Assembly: GCA_944390725.1 (NCBI GenBank)
Contig: CALXQU010000005.1
Coordinates: 84,310-148,309, forward strand
Reading direction: 5' to 3'
Origin: an uncultured Spirochaetaceae bacterium
GTDB lineage: Bacteria > Spirochaetota > Spirochaetia > Sphaerochaetales > Sphaerochaetaceae
Length of the DNA stretch: 64,000 nt
Shown here one piece after another: positions 45,402 to 53,735 of this stretch. The notes beneath the pieces are model-generated. The model was given only the letters and a program-made list of their open reading frames with translations. It was not told the origin of the DNA and searched no databases. The position numbers and the translations under genes were made by a program. Position 1 is the first letter of the stretch; every line of letters starts with the position of its first letter.

Positions 45402-46478
45402 ATGGCTGCAAAATATGAGAACCTTGCTGACATCCTGAGGCAGGAAGCTGCCCGCATAGCCGAGGAAGGCGGAACAAGGCTTCCTACCGAGATAGAGATA
45501 GCGGAAGGCTATGGCGTAAGCCGGCAGACAGTCCGCCATGCGCTCCAGCTGCTGGAGGTCGATGGCGTGATATCGCGGAGGCAGGGAAGCGGATCATACA
45601 TCAGCAGGGAACGGGTGAAGCCAGCTCTCAGGCAGATTGCTGTCATCACGACATTCATCGACAACTACATCTTCCCATCCATACTCCATGATGTGCAGGG
45701 CGTCTTCAATGCAAATGGATACTCAACCTCCATCTACTCCACCGAGAACGAGGCCAGCAAGGAGAGGGAGATCCTGCAGAGCCTCCTCGGAAAGGACATC
45801 AAGGCAGTGCTCATCGAGGGATCGAAGACCAACTTCCCCACTCCGAATGCGGATCTCTTCCAGCGCTTCCGGGAGCGCAGGATACCGCTTCTCTTCATGC
45901 ATGGCAGCTATAGCAACGTCAATGACTTCCCATCGATCCTCGATGACAATTTCGCCGGCGGCAACCAGCTGGGCAGGTATCTGCTGAAGAAGGGATGCCG
46001 CAACATCGGAGGCATCTTCAAGTTCGATGACATGCAGGGACCCTCAAGGTACCATGGCCTGCTGACAGCCCTGCTGGAATCAGGGCTCAAGGTCAGGGAC
46101 CAGCTTTTCTGCTGGTATGGCACGGAAGAGCGGAAAACGCTTCTGGAGGGCATGGGCAATGAGCATCTGGAGAAATTCCTGGAGTCAGCATCTTCGGAAG
46201 GGAAGCTGGATGCCCTGGTATGCTATAACGACGAAATCGCCATGGTTGCCATAAAGTACCTTCTCTCGAAGGGCTGCCGCATTCCCGATGACATAAGGAT
46301 CGTCAGCTTCGACAACAGCTTCTACAGCCAGATCGGCCCGATGCCGATCACATCGCTCGGCCACGGGAAGACGAGGATGGGAATCGAAGCTGCCAACATG
46401 CTGCTGGCAATCATAGATGGGAAGGAGCCCCCTTCGGAGCGGGTCCGCTGGGAACTCCACCAGAGGGCAAGCGGCTGA
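45402..46478 (+). CDS. AraR-type regulator: GntR HTH plus LacI-type sugar sensor
   Basis: 358 residues. Residues 1-70 are a GntR winged HTH (TRLPTEIEIAEGYGVSRQTVRHALQLL, ISRRQGSGSYI). From residue 75 a LacI/PBP type I sensor follows (IAVITTFIDNYIFPSILHDV, ALVCYNDEIAMVAIKYLLS, IRIVSFDNSF). This order is that of AraR, the arabinose repressor of Bacillus. It is divergent from the GH4 importer operon and 5 kb from the ara genes, so it could control either or both. No Shine-Dalgarno at usable distance; the mRNA appears leaderless. Confidence 0.9.
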   Translation: MAAKYENLADILRQEAARIAEEGGTRLPTEIEIAEGYGVSRQTVRHALQLLEVDGVISRRQGSGSYISRERVKPALRQIAVITTFIDNYIFPSILHDVQGVFNANGYSTSIYSTENEASKEREILQSLLGKDIKAVLIEGSKTNFPTPNADLFQRFRERRIPLLFMHGSYSNVNDFPSILDDNFAGGNQLGRYLLKKGCRNIGGIFKFDDMQGPSRYHGLLTALLESGLKVRDQLFCWYGTEERKTLLEGMGNEHLEKFLESASSEGKLDALVCYNDEIAMVAIKYLLSKGCRIPDDIRIVSFDNSFYSQIGPMPITSLGHGKTRMGIEAANMLLAIIDGKEPPSERVRWELHQRASG

Positions 46479-46480
46479 GG

Positions 46481-46750
46481 CTACTTCAGGTCGAGCATCT
46501 TCTCCAGCACCGAGAGGGCTTCCTCTATCTTGGGTGCCGGATCATCCGACGAGAGCGAATCCCTTACGCAGCTGCGGATATGCGCCTGCAGCACCTCATG
46601 GGCCGTCTTCCTGAGAAGGGAGACGGAGGATAGGAGCTGCATCGCTATATCGACGCAGTACCTGTCCTCATCAATCATCTTCTGGATGCCGTCCAGCTGC
46701 CCCTTGACGATCTTTATCTTCCTCTCGACGCTGCTCCTGTCAGCCTTCAA
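46481..46750 (-). CDS. csoR: CsoR-family copper-sensing repressor
   Basis: 89 residues of the metal-sensitive repressor family, all helical. The Cu(I) ligands are in place: Cys in DEDRYCVDI and His/Cys in AHIRSCVRD. TTG start overlapping the copA end, with GAGG 9 nt upstream. It should release the copA operator on binding copper. Autoregulation is expected because csoR is the last gene of the copA operon. Confidence 0.92.
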   Translation of the reverse strand: MKADRSSVERKIKIVKGQLDGIQKMIDEDRYCVDIAMQLLSSVSLLRKTAHEVLQAHIRSCVRDSLSSDDPAPKIEEALSVLEKMLDLK

Positions 46751-49316
46751 TTCCAGTCACCTCATAGCCTTCATCGACGACAGCGGCCCTGAGCGCATCA
46801 TCGGACACCGAGCCGTCGCATTCGACAAGCGCCCTCTTCTCCTCAAGGGAGACATCGACTGACTTCACGCCAGGCACATTCTGCAGCGCATCATGGACAT
46901 GCTTCACGCAATGCTGGCACATCATGCCTTCGACATTGATTCTCTTTGACATCGTTTCCTCTCCTTCTCTATCTTCATCCGGAAGCGCTATGCTCCCGAT
47001 CCTTGCCTGTATGGCATCCTCTGTAGATACATCCTCCCCGCCCTTCTGCGTCCTGCCATGGAAGAAGCGCAGGCGCAGCGCGTTCGATACGACGAACACG
47101 GAGCTGAATGACATGGCAGCCGCGCCGATCATCGGGCTCAGCTTCATGCCGAATGCGGGATACAGCACCCCTGCGGCGACAGGTATGCAGACCGCATTGT
47201 AGAAGAGCGCCCAGAAGAGGTTCTCCTTTATGTTCCTCATCGTGGCCTTGCCGAGCTCAATGGCCCTGGGGACATCGGAAAGGTCAGAGCGCATCAGCAC
47301 GATATCAGCGCTCTCTATCGCGATATCCGTACCGGCCCCGATGGCGATTCCCGCATCCGCCCTCGCCAGCGCGGGGGCATCGTTGATGCCATCGCCTACC
47401 ATGGCAACCTTCCTTCCCTGCTCCTGCAGCTTCCTCACCTCGCTGTCCTTGCCTGAGGGGAGGACCTCGGCTATGAAGCTGTCCGTACCGGCCTGCCTCT
47501 GGATGGCGGATGCCGTGCGGCTGTTATCGCCGGTAAGCATCACGGTCCTGATGCCCATATCATGGAGCCTCCCTATCGCGGCGCGCGAGGTCGGCTTGAT
47601 GGTATCCGCAAGTGCTATCACGCCGATGAAGGCCCCGTCCTCCGTGAAGAAGAGCGGCGTCTTCCCCTCATCTGCCAGCCTTTCCTCCAGCTCCCTCAGC
47701 TCATCAGGATATGATGCCAGCACCTTCCTGTTGCCGCCCTCGATGCGCCTGCCGCCGATCAGCGCCGACACGCCGCGCCCGGCCTCCGCGGAAAAACCGG
47801 AAGCATCATCGAGCGCGATTGACCTGCTCTCCGCCTCCCTGACGATAGCCTCGCCGAGCGGATGGCCCGAGAGCTTCTCCACCGAGGCAGCCTTCCCCAG
47901 CAGATCCATTGCATCGATGCCGCTCCTGGCGATGATATCGGTGACGGCAGGCCTGCCTTCCGTTATCGTACCGGTCTTGTCCAGCACGACGGTATCGATC
48001 GAATGGAGCGTCTCCAGCGCCTCTGCGCTCTTTATCAGTATGCCTGACGAGGCGCCGCGTCCGGTACCGACCATTATCGCGGTAGGAGTCGCCAGCCCCA
48101 GCGCGCATGGGCATGATATCACGAGGACGGAGATGGCTATCGAGAGCGCGAAGCCGAAGCTCTCGCCAGCGGCCAGCCAGGCGATGGCCGATACCAGCGC
48201 TATGGCTATCACGATAGGCACGAATACCCCGCTTACCCTGTCGGCAAGCTTGGCTATGGGCGCCTTGGATGATGTCGCCTCATCCACGAGCCTGATGATC
48301 TTCTCGAGGGCCGTATCCTCCCCGACGCTCTCGACACGCATCAGCAGATAGCCGGAGCTGAGCACCGTGGCTCCCGTGAGCTTATCGCCAGCGGCCTTGT
48401 CGACAGGGATCGATTCGCCTGTTATGGCGGACTCGTCTACCGCGCCGCTGCCATCGATGACGCTTCCGTCGGCAGGGATTGAGGAGCCGGCCCTGACTAC
48501 GGCCGTATCGCCTTTCCGGAGCTCCTCGATGGGAATCTCCGCCTCCCTGCCATCCCTGATCACCACCGCGGTCTTGGGAGCGAGGTCCATCAGCTTGCGG
48601 ATGGCGTCGGACGTCCTGCCCTTGGCCCTCGCCTCCAGCGTCTTGCCCAGCGTGATGAGGGTCAGGATCATGCCTGCGGACTCGAAATAGAGATCCATCG
48701 AGAACGCATGGGCCGCAACGGCATCGCCATGGCCGAGGGCATAGGCTATGCGGTAGAGCGCATAGATGCCGTATGCAAGCGCCGCGCCGGAGCCCATCGC
48801 TATCAGCGAATCCATGTTCGGCGAGAGATGGAGGAGGTTCCTGAAGCCCCCGATGAAGAACTTCCTGTTGATGAACGCGACGGGAACCGCCAGGAGAAGC
48901 AGCGTCAGCGCGAAGACCATCGAGTTCTCCGTGCCGAGCAGCACCGCGGGAAGCGGCCAGCCCATCATATGCCCCATCGAGATATAGAAGAGCGGCACCG
49001 CGAAGACGAGGGACCATGCCAGCCTCCTCTTCATCTTCCCGTACTCTTCCTTCGCTATATCCCTCGGCGGCTCCGCGGCCTTCCCCGGCTTCGCCTCCGC
49101 CCCATCATCCCGCGGGATGGCGCCGTAGCCGGCCTTCTCGACTGCGGTTACGATGCCCTCCTCGGAGATCCTGCTATCGTCGAATTCGACTTCCATCGTA
49201 TTCTTGAGGAGGTTGACGCTTACGTCGCTCACGCCCTCAAGCTTCCTCACGCTCTTCTCGACCCTGACCTGGCATGCCGCGCAGCTCATCCCGGTCACAT
49301 CGAAGCATTCCTTCAT
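46740..49316 (-). CDS. copA: Copper-exporting P1B-type ATPase with N- and C-terminal HMA domains
   Basis: 858 residues. N-terminal HMA domain with GMSCAAC (about 9-15), membrane helices, ITGESIPV (actuator region TGES), the copper path ISCPCALGLATP, phosphorylation site DKTGT, SGHPLGE and the hinge GDGINDAPAL. After the last helices a linker leads to a second HMA domain at the C-terminus (EGMMCQHCVKHV), in effect a fused CopZ chaperone. It pumps Cu(I) out of the cytoplasm. The ATG at 49316 with GAGG at 5 nt is chosen over a start inside the operator. Confidence 0.96.
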   Translation of the reverse strand: MKECFDVTGMSCAACQVRVEKSVRKLEGVSDVSVNLLKNTMEVEFDDSRISEEGIVTAVEKAGYGAIPRDDGAEAKPGKAAEPPRDIAKEEYGKMKRRLAWSLVFAVPLFYISMGHMMGWPLPAVLLGTENSMVFALTLLLLAVPVAFINRKFFIGGFRNLLHLSPNMDSLIAMGSGAALAYGIYALYRIAYALGHGDAVAAHAFSMDLYFESAGMILTLITLGKTLEARAKGRTSDAIRKLMDLAPKTAVVIRDGREAEIPIEELRKGDTAVVRAGSSIPADGSVIDGSGAVDESAITGESIPVDKAAGDKLTGATVLSSGYLLMRVESVGEDTALEKIIRLVDEATSSKAPIAKLADRVSGVFVPIVIAIALVSAIAWLAAGESFGFALSIAISVLVISCPCALGLATPTAIMVGTGRGASSGILIKSAEALETLHSIDTVVLDKTGTITEGRPAVTDIIARSGIDAMDLLGKAASVEKLSGHPLGEAIVREAESRSIALDDASGFSAEAGRGVSALIGGRRIEGGNRKVLASYPDELRELEERLADEGKTPLFFTEDGAFIGVIALADTIKPTSRAAIGRLHDMGIRTVMLTGDNSRTASAIQRQAGTDSFIAEVLPSGKDSEVRKLQEQGRKVAMVGDGINDAPALARADAGIAIGAGTDIAIESADIVLMRSDLSDVPRAIELGKATMRNIKENLFWALFYNAVCIPVAAGVLYPAFGMKLSPMIGAAAMSFSSVFVVSNALRLRFFHGRTQKGGEDVSTEDAIQARIGSIALPDEDREGEETMSKRINVEGMMCQHCVKHVHDALQNVPGVKSVDVSLEEKRALVECDGSVSDDALRAAVVDEGYEVTGIEG

Positions 49317-49331
49317 ATATACCTCAATACC

Positions 49332-49383
49332 ACACCCCCGTGGGGTGTTACCATAAGTATAGCCCTTCCACGGCAAAAGGCAA
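49332..49383 (-). promoter_or_regulatory. copA promoter and CsoR operator
   Basis: ACACCCC-CGT-GGGGTGT (49332-49348), flanked by TACC repeats, matches the GC-centred inverted repeat bound by CsoR. On the minus strand TTGCCT (49383-49378) and TATACT (49361-49356), 16 nt apart, put the start site at the operator edge. Confidence 0.8.
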
Positions 49384-49412
49384 TACGGAAGAAGCAGGAA
49401 GTTAGCCGGCGC

Positions 49413-49441
49413 TTCCCCAGAACGGCCGGAAGCGCTATCAT
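49413..49441 (+). promoter_or_regulatory. yfcE promoter (apparently leaderless)
   Basis: A weak TTCCCC (49413-49418), 17 nt, TATCAT (49436-49441), then 6 nt to the ATG at 49448. No ribosome-binding site is seen. Confidence 0.4.
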
Positions 49442-49447
49442 GGCCGC

Positions 49448-49987
49448 ATGAGATTCCTTATAGCATCGGATATACATGGATCTGCTCCCGCTGCTGCCGG
49501 GATTGCGGACATCTACCGCGATGGCGGATATGACAGGCTCCTGCTCCTGGGAGACCTCCTCTACCACGGCCCGAGGAACGACCTTCCCGCAGGCTATGAG
49601 CCGAAGAAGGTGATACGGATCCTCTCAGAGCTGAAGGACGAGGTGCTTTCCGTAAGGGGCAACTGCGAGGCGGAGGTAGACCAGATGGTGCTTCCCTTCC
49701 CCGTGCTCTCGGAAAGCGCGATGGTATTCGCCGACGGGATGAGGATATTCATGACACATGGGCATCTATGGAGCGAGGAGCGCCATCCTGATGGCATCGA
49801 TGCCTTCTTCTCGGGGCATACCCACATACCGGTGCTGGAGGAGAAGGACGGCATCCTCTTCCTCAATCCGGGTTCCGTCTCGATACCGAAGGGCGGCTCC
49901 GTGCCATCCTATGCAGAATGGGACGGAGGCCATGCCAGGATCTGCTCGCTCAGCGGACGCCAGGCACTGATGGAATGGGGAAGATAA
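49448..49987 (+). CDS. yfcE: YfcE/MJ0936-type metallophosphoesterase
   Basis: 179 residues with all metal motifs of small calcineurin-like phosphodiesterases: ASDIHGSAPA, LLGDLLYHGPRND, VRGNCEAEVD, MTHGHLW and SGHTHIPV, ending in the usual LNPGSVSIPKGG. It hydrolyses phosphodiesters with Mn(II); the physiological substrate is unsettled. Its 3' end overlaps the convergent histidine kinase gene by 38 bp. Confidence 0.93.
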   Translation: MRFLIASDIHGSAPAAAGIADIYRDGGYDRLLLLGDLLYHGPRNDLPAGYEPKKVIRILSELKDEVLSVRGNCEAEVDQMVLPFPVLSESAMVFADGMRIFMTHGHLWSEERHPDGIDAFFSGHTHIPVLEEKDGILFLNPGSVSIPKGGSVPSYAEWDGGHARICSLSGRQALMEWGR

Positions 49988-51476
49988 GGCGCACGGTCAC
50001 GATGCCGTCACCGTCATCGATCGATACGGCTCCCGAATGGAGCTCCATGATCTGGTAGACGATTGGGAGCCCGAGCCCTGAGCCACCGGATGTCCTCGCC
50101 TCATCGCCGCGAGCCCACGGCTCGAAGAACTGGGGCCGCGGGTCGGGGAGGCTGCCCTCGTTCATGACCTCGATGACAGCGCGGTCCTTATCGTAATGGC
50201 AGCCCATGCGCACCCCGCCATCCCCTGTTCCGTACTCAGATGCATTCAGCAGGACTTCCCTGAGGGCCCTGCCGAAGAGCTTGGGATCTGCCCAGATATC
50301 CACGGCGGCAGCGCCATCGGCGACGGAGAGGCCGATTCCCTCCTGCATGGCGATCTCCGAGGCAGTCCTGGCCGCATTGACGGACACCTTGGCCACGGGC
50401 ACATCCGGGGAGAGAAGATAGGAATAGTAGCTTACGGAAGCTATCCTGGCGGCCAGTACGCCCACCTGCTCCTTCAGCTGCCTGAAGGTATCCTCATCGG
50501 GCTTGAAGACGCCCTCCTCCAGCCCGTTTATCAGGAGGGTAAGCGCAGTGACTGGGGTATTGAGGTCATGTGAGATGTTCCTGATCCACTCCTTCCTGGA
50601 CCTGCCATGGCGCTCAAGGTCCGCAGCGAGCGTGCGGATCGAGGCCGCGATCCTGCCATACTCGATTATCTTCTGCCTCGGCAGCTCCACGTCATACCTG
50701 CCATTTGCTATGTCATCGAGAGCATTGAGTATCATCTTGGTGCTCCTGGCGGTCCTCCTGGAAAGGATCGCGGCGAAGATGAGGGCGGCAATGCAGGCCG
50801 TGGGTATGGAGACCACGAAGATATCGACAGCCATCTTCAGCGCGAACGCTGTCGGCGCATAATAGTCCATCTTGTACACAAGGACATCGACGTAGCAGAA
50901 CGGCTGGCCGTCGACCGATACCGCGATCGTCCCCGCGATATCCTGGTCGCTGATGATCTGCGGGAGGCTGACGCGCGAATAGCTCTCCCCTGCCAGCGGC
51001 CTGAGGCTTATCGAGGAGATGAATCCGGCGCCCCCGGCAGTCTCGATGTTGATCTCATAGCGCGGGCTCCTGACCCTGACGCTCTCGTAGTCGATATCGC
51101 TCTGGTATGAGAGCTGGAGGCGGCTGCTGGAGAGGGCTGCCACGCGGCGCATGGCATCAGGTGTCGGCAGCTCCTCGGATGAAGGGGAGACGCCAAGGGA
51201 TGCGGCATACTGCCCTTCCCTGTCCCTGATGATGATCCCGGAGACGCGCTCCGAGGAATTGGTGACGGCCAGGTCGACTATCGAGGAGACATCGGCAGTC
51301 CCTATGCGCTGTATCGTCTTGGAGATCGATTCGACGAACTCATCGAAGACATTGTTCTTCCATGTCGTAGTCATCACCTGGTAGTTGCCGAACGCGACCA
51401 TGGCCACCTGCACGGCGACCAGGATCACGACGACTATGACAATCGAGAGGAAGAGGCGCAGGAACTGGTGATGCAC
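49950..51476 (-). CDS. Sensor histidine kinase
   Basis: 508 residues. A first membrane helix (LFLSIVIVVVILVAVQVAMV), an extracytoplasmic domain of about 180 residues, a second helix (VVSIPTACIAALIFAAIL), a HAMP segment, the H-box NISHDLNTPVTALTLLINGL, N-box LLNASEYGTGDG and G-box GSGLGLPIVYQIM. The H-box has Asn where Lys/Arg is commoner (HDLNTP). It pairs with the response regulator 2 nt upstream. The signal is unknown; the outer domain shows no motif I recognise. Confidence 0.92.
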   Translation of the reverse strand: MHHQFLRLFLSIVIVVVILVAVQVAMVAFGNYQVMTTTWKNNVFDEFVESISKTIQRIGTADVSSIVDLAVTNSSERVSGIIIRDREGQYAASLGVSPSSEELPTPDAMRRVAALSSSRLQLSYQSDIDYESVRVRSPRYEINIETAGGAGFISSISLRPLAGESYSRVSLPQIISDQDIAGTIAVSVDGQPFCYVDVLVYKMDYYAPTAFALKMAVDIFVVSIPTACIAALIFAAILSRRTARSTKMILNALDDIANGRYDVELPRQKIIEYGRIAASIRTLAADLERHGRSRKEWIRNISHDLNTPVTALTLLINGLEEGVFKPDEDTFRQLKEQVGVLAARIASVSYYSYLLSPDVPVAKVSVNAARTASEIAMQEGIGLSVADGAAAVDIWADPKLFGRALREVLLNASEYGTGDGGVRMGCHYDKDRAVIEVMNEGSLPDPRPQFFEPWARGDEARTSGGSGLGLPIVYQIMELHSGAVSIDDGDGIVTVRLIFPIPSVPGVR

Positions 51477-51478
51477 TT

Positions 51479-52171
51479 TCAGCCCTTCTTGCCGGCGAAG
51501 CGGTAGCCGTAGCCCCTGACGGTATCTATCCAGGAACCTGGCCTGAGCTTGGCCCTGATGTTCTTGATATGGGTATCGACGACGCGCTCATAGCTCTCGA
51601 AGCTGTAATCGAAGCACTCCTCGAGGATCTGCGCCCTCGTGATGAGGTTGGGGGCATTGGAGGCAAGGTAGAAGACGATCCTCCATTCCGCAGCCGTAAG
51701 CGAGACCGGATTGCCGTTGATCATCAGCACGTGCTCATCATCATCGATGACCATCGTATTGCTTCCTTCCTTGTATGTGGCGACGCTCTGGCGCGTGCCG
51801 GAAGACTCATCGATCCTCCTGAAGAGCGCCTGTATCCTCAGCATCAGCTCCTTGGGGCTGAAGGGCTTGGTTATATAGTCATCGGCACCGAGCTCGAAGC
51901 CGAGTATGCGGTCGGACTCGTCGACACGGGCCGTAAGGAATATCACGGGAAGGTCAGGATACTTCGCCTTCATCTCCTTCACGAAGGAGAAGCCATCCCC
52001 ATCGGGGAGCATGACATCCTGGACAAGGAGGTCAGGCACGGCCTTCGAGAACGCCTCCTTCGCCTCCTCTATATTGGCGAAGCCCTTCGCATCATAGCCG
52101 GAGAGCGACATGTACTGGAGGACCCCGTTCCTGATCACATCATGGTCTTCGACGATATATATTGTCTTCAT
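51479..52171 (-). CDS. OmpR/PhoB-type response regulator
   Basis: 230 residues. The receiver has the acidic pair in IYIVEDHD, the phospho-acceptor Asp in LLVQDVMLPDGDG, FLTAR and the Lys of YITKPFSP. The C-terminal winged HTH ends with VVDTHIKNIRAKL and IDTVRGYGYRF. The ATG at 52171 begins at the receiver's first strand; no ribosome site precedes it, and a promoter ends 7 nt upstream. It is cotranscribed with the kinase. Confidence 0.94.
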   Translation of the reverse strand: MKTIYIVEDHDVIRNGVLQYMSLSGYDAKGFANIEEAKEAFSKAVPDLLVQDVMLPDGDGFSFVKEMKAKYPDLPVIFLTARVDESDRILGFELGADDYITKPFSPKELMLRIQALFRRIDESSGTRQSVATYKEGSNTMVIDDDEHVLMINGNPVSLTAAEWRIVFYLASNAPNLITRAQILEECFDYSFESYERVVDTHIKNIRAKLRPGSWIDTVRGYGYRFAGKKG

Positions 52172-52178
52172 ACGAGGA

Positions 52179-52207
52179 AGTGTCAGGCAACATGAGCCCA
52201 TTTTCAA
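52179..52207 (-). promoter_or_regulatory. Promoter of the two-component operon (apparently leaderless)
   Basis: TTGAAA (52207-52202), 17-nt spacer, GACACT (52184-52179), then 7 nt to the start codon on the minus strand. The -10 match is weak (3 of 6). Confidence 0.4.
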
Positions 52208-52300
52208 TAAGGATGCGGGCAAATACACAGAAAGAACAGAATCATCCCATCCGCTTCCCGGCTTCCCCCGCAGGCGCTATTGCGGTAACCTGATTGAGGA

Positions 52301-52639
52301 ATGCGCAAGGCAGTCGATCTGGTCATCTACATACTATATCTGGCGTTCTTCATATGGAGCCTCTCCGCGGCCGCACCAGGCGGTGATACGCTCTATGTCA
52401 AGGCAGATGGCAGGGAATACGCATTCTCGCTCTCGGAGGATGGCATCCATGAAGTCGAAGGCGCCATCGGCACGACAGTGATTGAGATAAGGGACTCCGA
52501 GGCGCGCATCATCTCATCCCCCTGCCCTAACCAGACATGCGTCAGGTCAGGCTGGTCCGGCACGCTATGCTGCCTGCCCAACCGCGTCATCTGCACGGCC
52601 GGAAACGGCGAAGGAGGCGTAGATGCAATCTCGGGATAG
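52301..52639 (+). CDS. NusG domain II-containing membrane protein
   Basis: 112 residues: an N-terminal membrane helix (LVIYILYLAFFIWSLSAAA) and a NusG_II-type beta domain with SSPCPNQTCVRSGWSGTLCC and LPNRVICT. Such proteins are encoded beside Gx transporters and ApbE in anaerobes and may concern flavin or quinone-related redox proteins. The next gene begins inside its 3' end (17 bp overlap). No ApbE gene is nearby. GAGGA abuts the ATG, so the start signal is unusual. Confidence 0.85.
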   Translation: MRKAVDLVIYILYLAFFIWSLSAAAPGGDTLYVKADGREYAFSLSEDGIHEVEGAIGTTVIEIRDSEARIISSPCPNQTCVRSGWSGTLCCLPNRVICTAGNGEGGVDAISG

Positions 52640-53675
52640 GGTCATATACCTCGCCTCCCTCTCGCTCTTCCTCTCCTCGCTGGAGCTCTTCATCCCCAAG
52701 CCACTCCCATTCTTCAGGCTGGGGCTGGCAAACATCGCCGTGATGATGGGCCTCACGCTTGGCTTCCGCCCGTTCCTGCTGCTGCTCCTCCTTAAGGCCA
52801 TCTGCACATCCTGCATCTCAGGTACCCTCTTCTCCGTCTTCCTGCTGATGTCCCTGCTGCAGACAGCGGCCTCAGGGCTCCTCATGTACGGACTGAAGCG
52901 CGTGTGCGGGAGCAATATATCCATCTACGCGCTGTCCAGCGCAGGAGCCGCGGCAAGCTCGGCGGCGCAGATCGCCTTCGCCATGCTCTATGCCGGCAGG
53001 GGCGCGCTCTCATTCCTGCCCCTGCTGCTCGCAATCTCACTGCCCGCCTCGATAGCCACGGCATATATATCGAAAAAGATAAGGGAGCCTGAGGCGCTGC
53101 CTCTCCATAAGGCACAGTCCGATAGGCCTACATCGAAGTGGCAGGCACTTCCCGCAGCGGTATCGCTGGGAGCGATCATGATGACCAGCGGCCTCCTGCC
53201 CTCCGCCATCGCCTTCCTCCTTGCCTGCATCCTGCAGTCAGCATCGGGGAGGAAGCTGCGCTTCGGCGGCTATGCGGCGGCCATCGCCTTCATGACGCTC
53301 TCGTCTGTCCTGACGCCTGAGGGGCGCATACTCCTCAGCATAGCGGGGCTGCCGGTGACGGAAGGCGCGCTGATGTCAGGGCTTGCCGGCGGCTTCAGGC
53401 TCTCCGCAGCCGTGGCATTCTCGCTCTCCGTATCCTCGATGGATATCTGGGGCAGCGGCATCGTGTCCGAGGTGACGGGGCTCTCCGCCGCGATGGTCGC
53501 CTCTTTCAGGAAGACGGAGGGGAATCTTTTCGCGAGGGTGCAGGAGACGCTGAGCCTCTCCGCATACGATAATGCGGCGGAAAGGCGCGTTAATATACCC
53601 ATTTTCACTTTATTCTGGCATTCCGCGCTTTTCGTGGTGATAATGATTGTAAGCCATGTGGATATCCCCATATAG
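52623..53675 (+). CDS. Gx transporter family protein (heptaprenyl diphosphate synthase component I-like)
   Basis: 350 residues. Residues 1-165 match the Gx transporter/HepPP_syn_I membrane domain (SLELFIPKPLPFFRLGLANI, then LLLKAICTSCISGTLFS). Unusually long: a second hydrophobic half (residues about 185-330) follows a hydrophilic linker, with GGYAAAIAFMTLSSVLTPEG and GLAGGFRLSAAVAFSLSV. AAGGAGG lies 5 nt before the ATG. It may move an isoprenoid or flavin-related compound; function unproven. Confidence 0.82.
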   Translation: MQSRDRVIYLASLSLFLSSLELFIPKPLPFFRLGLANIAVMMGLTLGFRPFLLLLLLKAICTSCISGTLFSVFLLMSLLQTAASGLLMYGLKRVCGSNISIYALSSAGAAASSAAQIAFAMLYAGRGALSFLPLLLAISLPASIATAYISKKIREPEALPLHKAQSDRPTSKWQALPAAVSLGAIMMTSGLLPSAIAFLLACILQSASGRKLRFGGYAAAIAFMTLSSVLTPEGRILLSIAGLPVTEGALMSGLAGGFRLSAAVAFSLSVSSMDIWGSGIVSEVTGLSAAMVASFRKTEGNLFARVQETLSLSAYDNAAERRVNIPIFTLFWHSALFVVIMIVSHVDIPI

Positions 53676-53679
53676 GCTG

Positions 53680-53723
53680 TTGACATTGCCGGGCCAATTA
53701 ACTATATAAATTTATCGATAAAT
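53680..53723 (+). promoter_or_regulatory. adhE promoter with a palindrome at the start site
   Basis: TTGACA (53680-53685), 17 nt and TATATA (53703-53708). The perfect 14-bp palindrome ATTTATCGATAAAT (53710-53723) covers the predicted start site and is followed by AAGGAG. It could bind a redox or carbon regulator, but it does not match a Rex box. Confidence 0.7.
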
Positions 53724-53735
53724 AAGGAGTAGATT

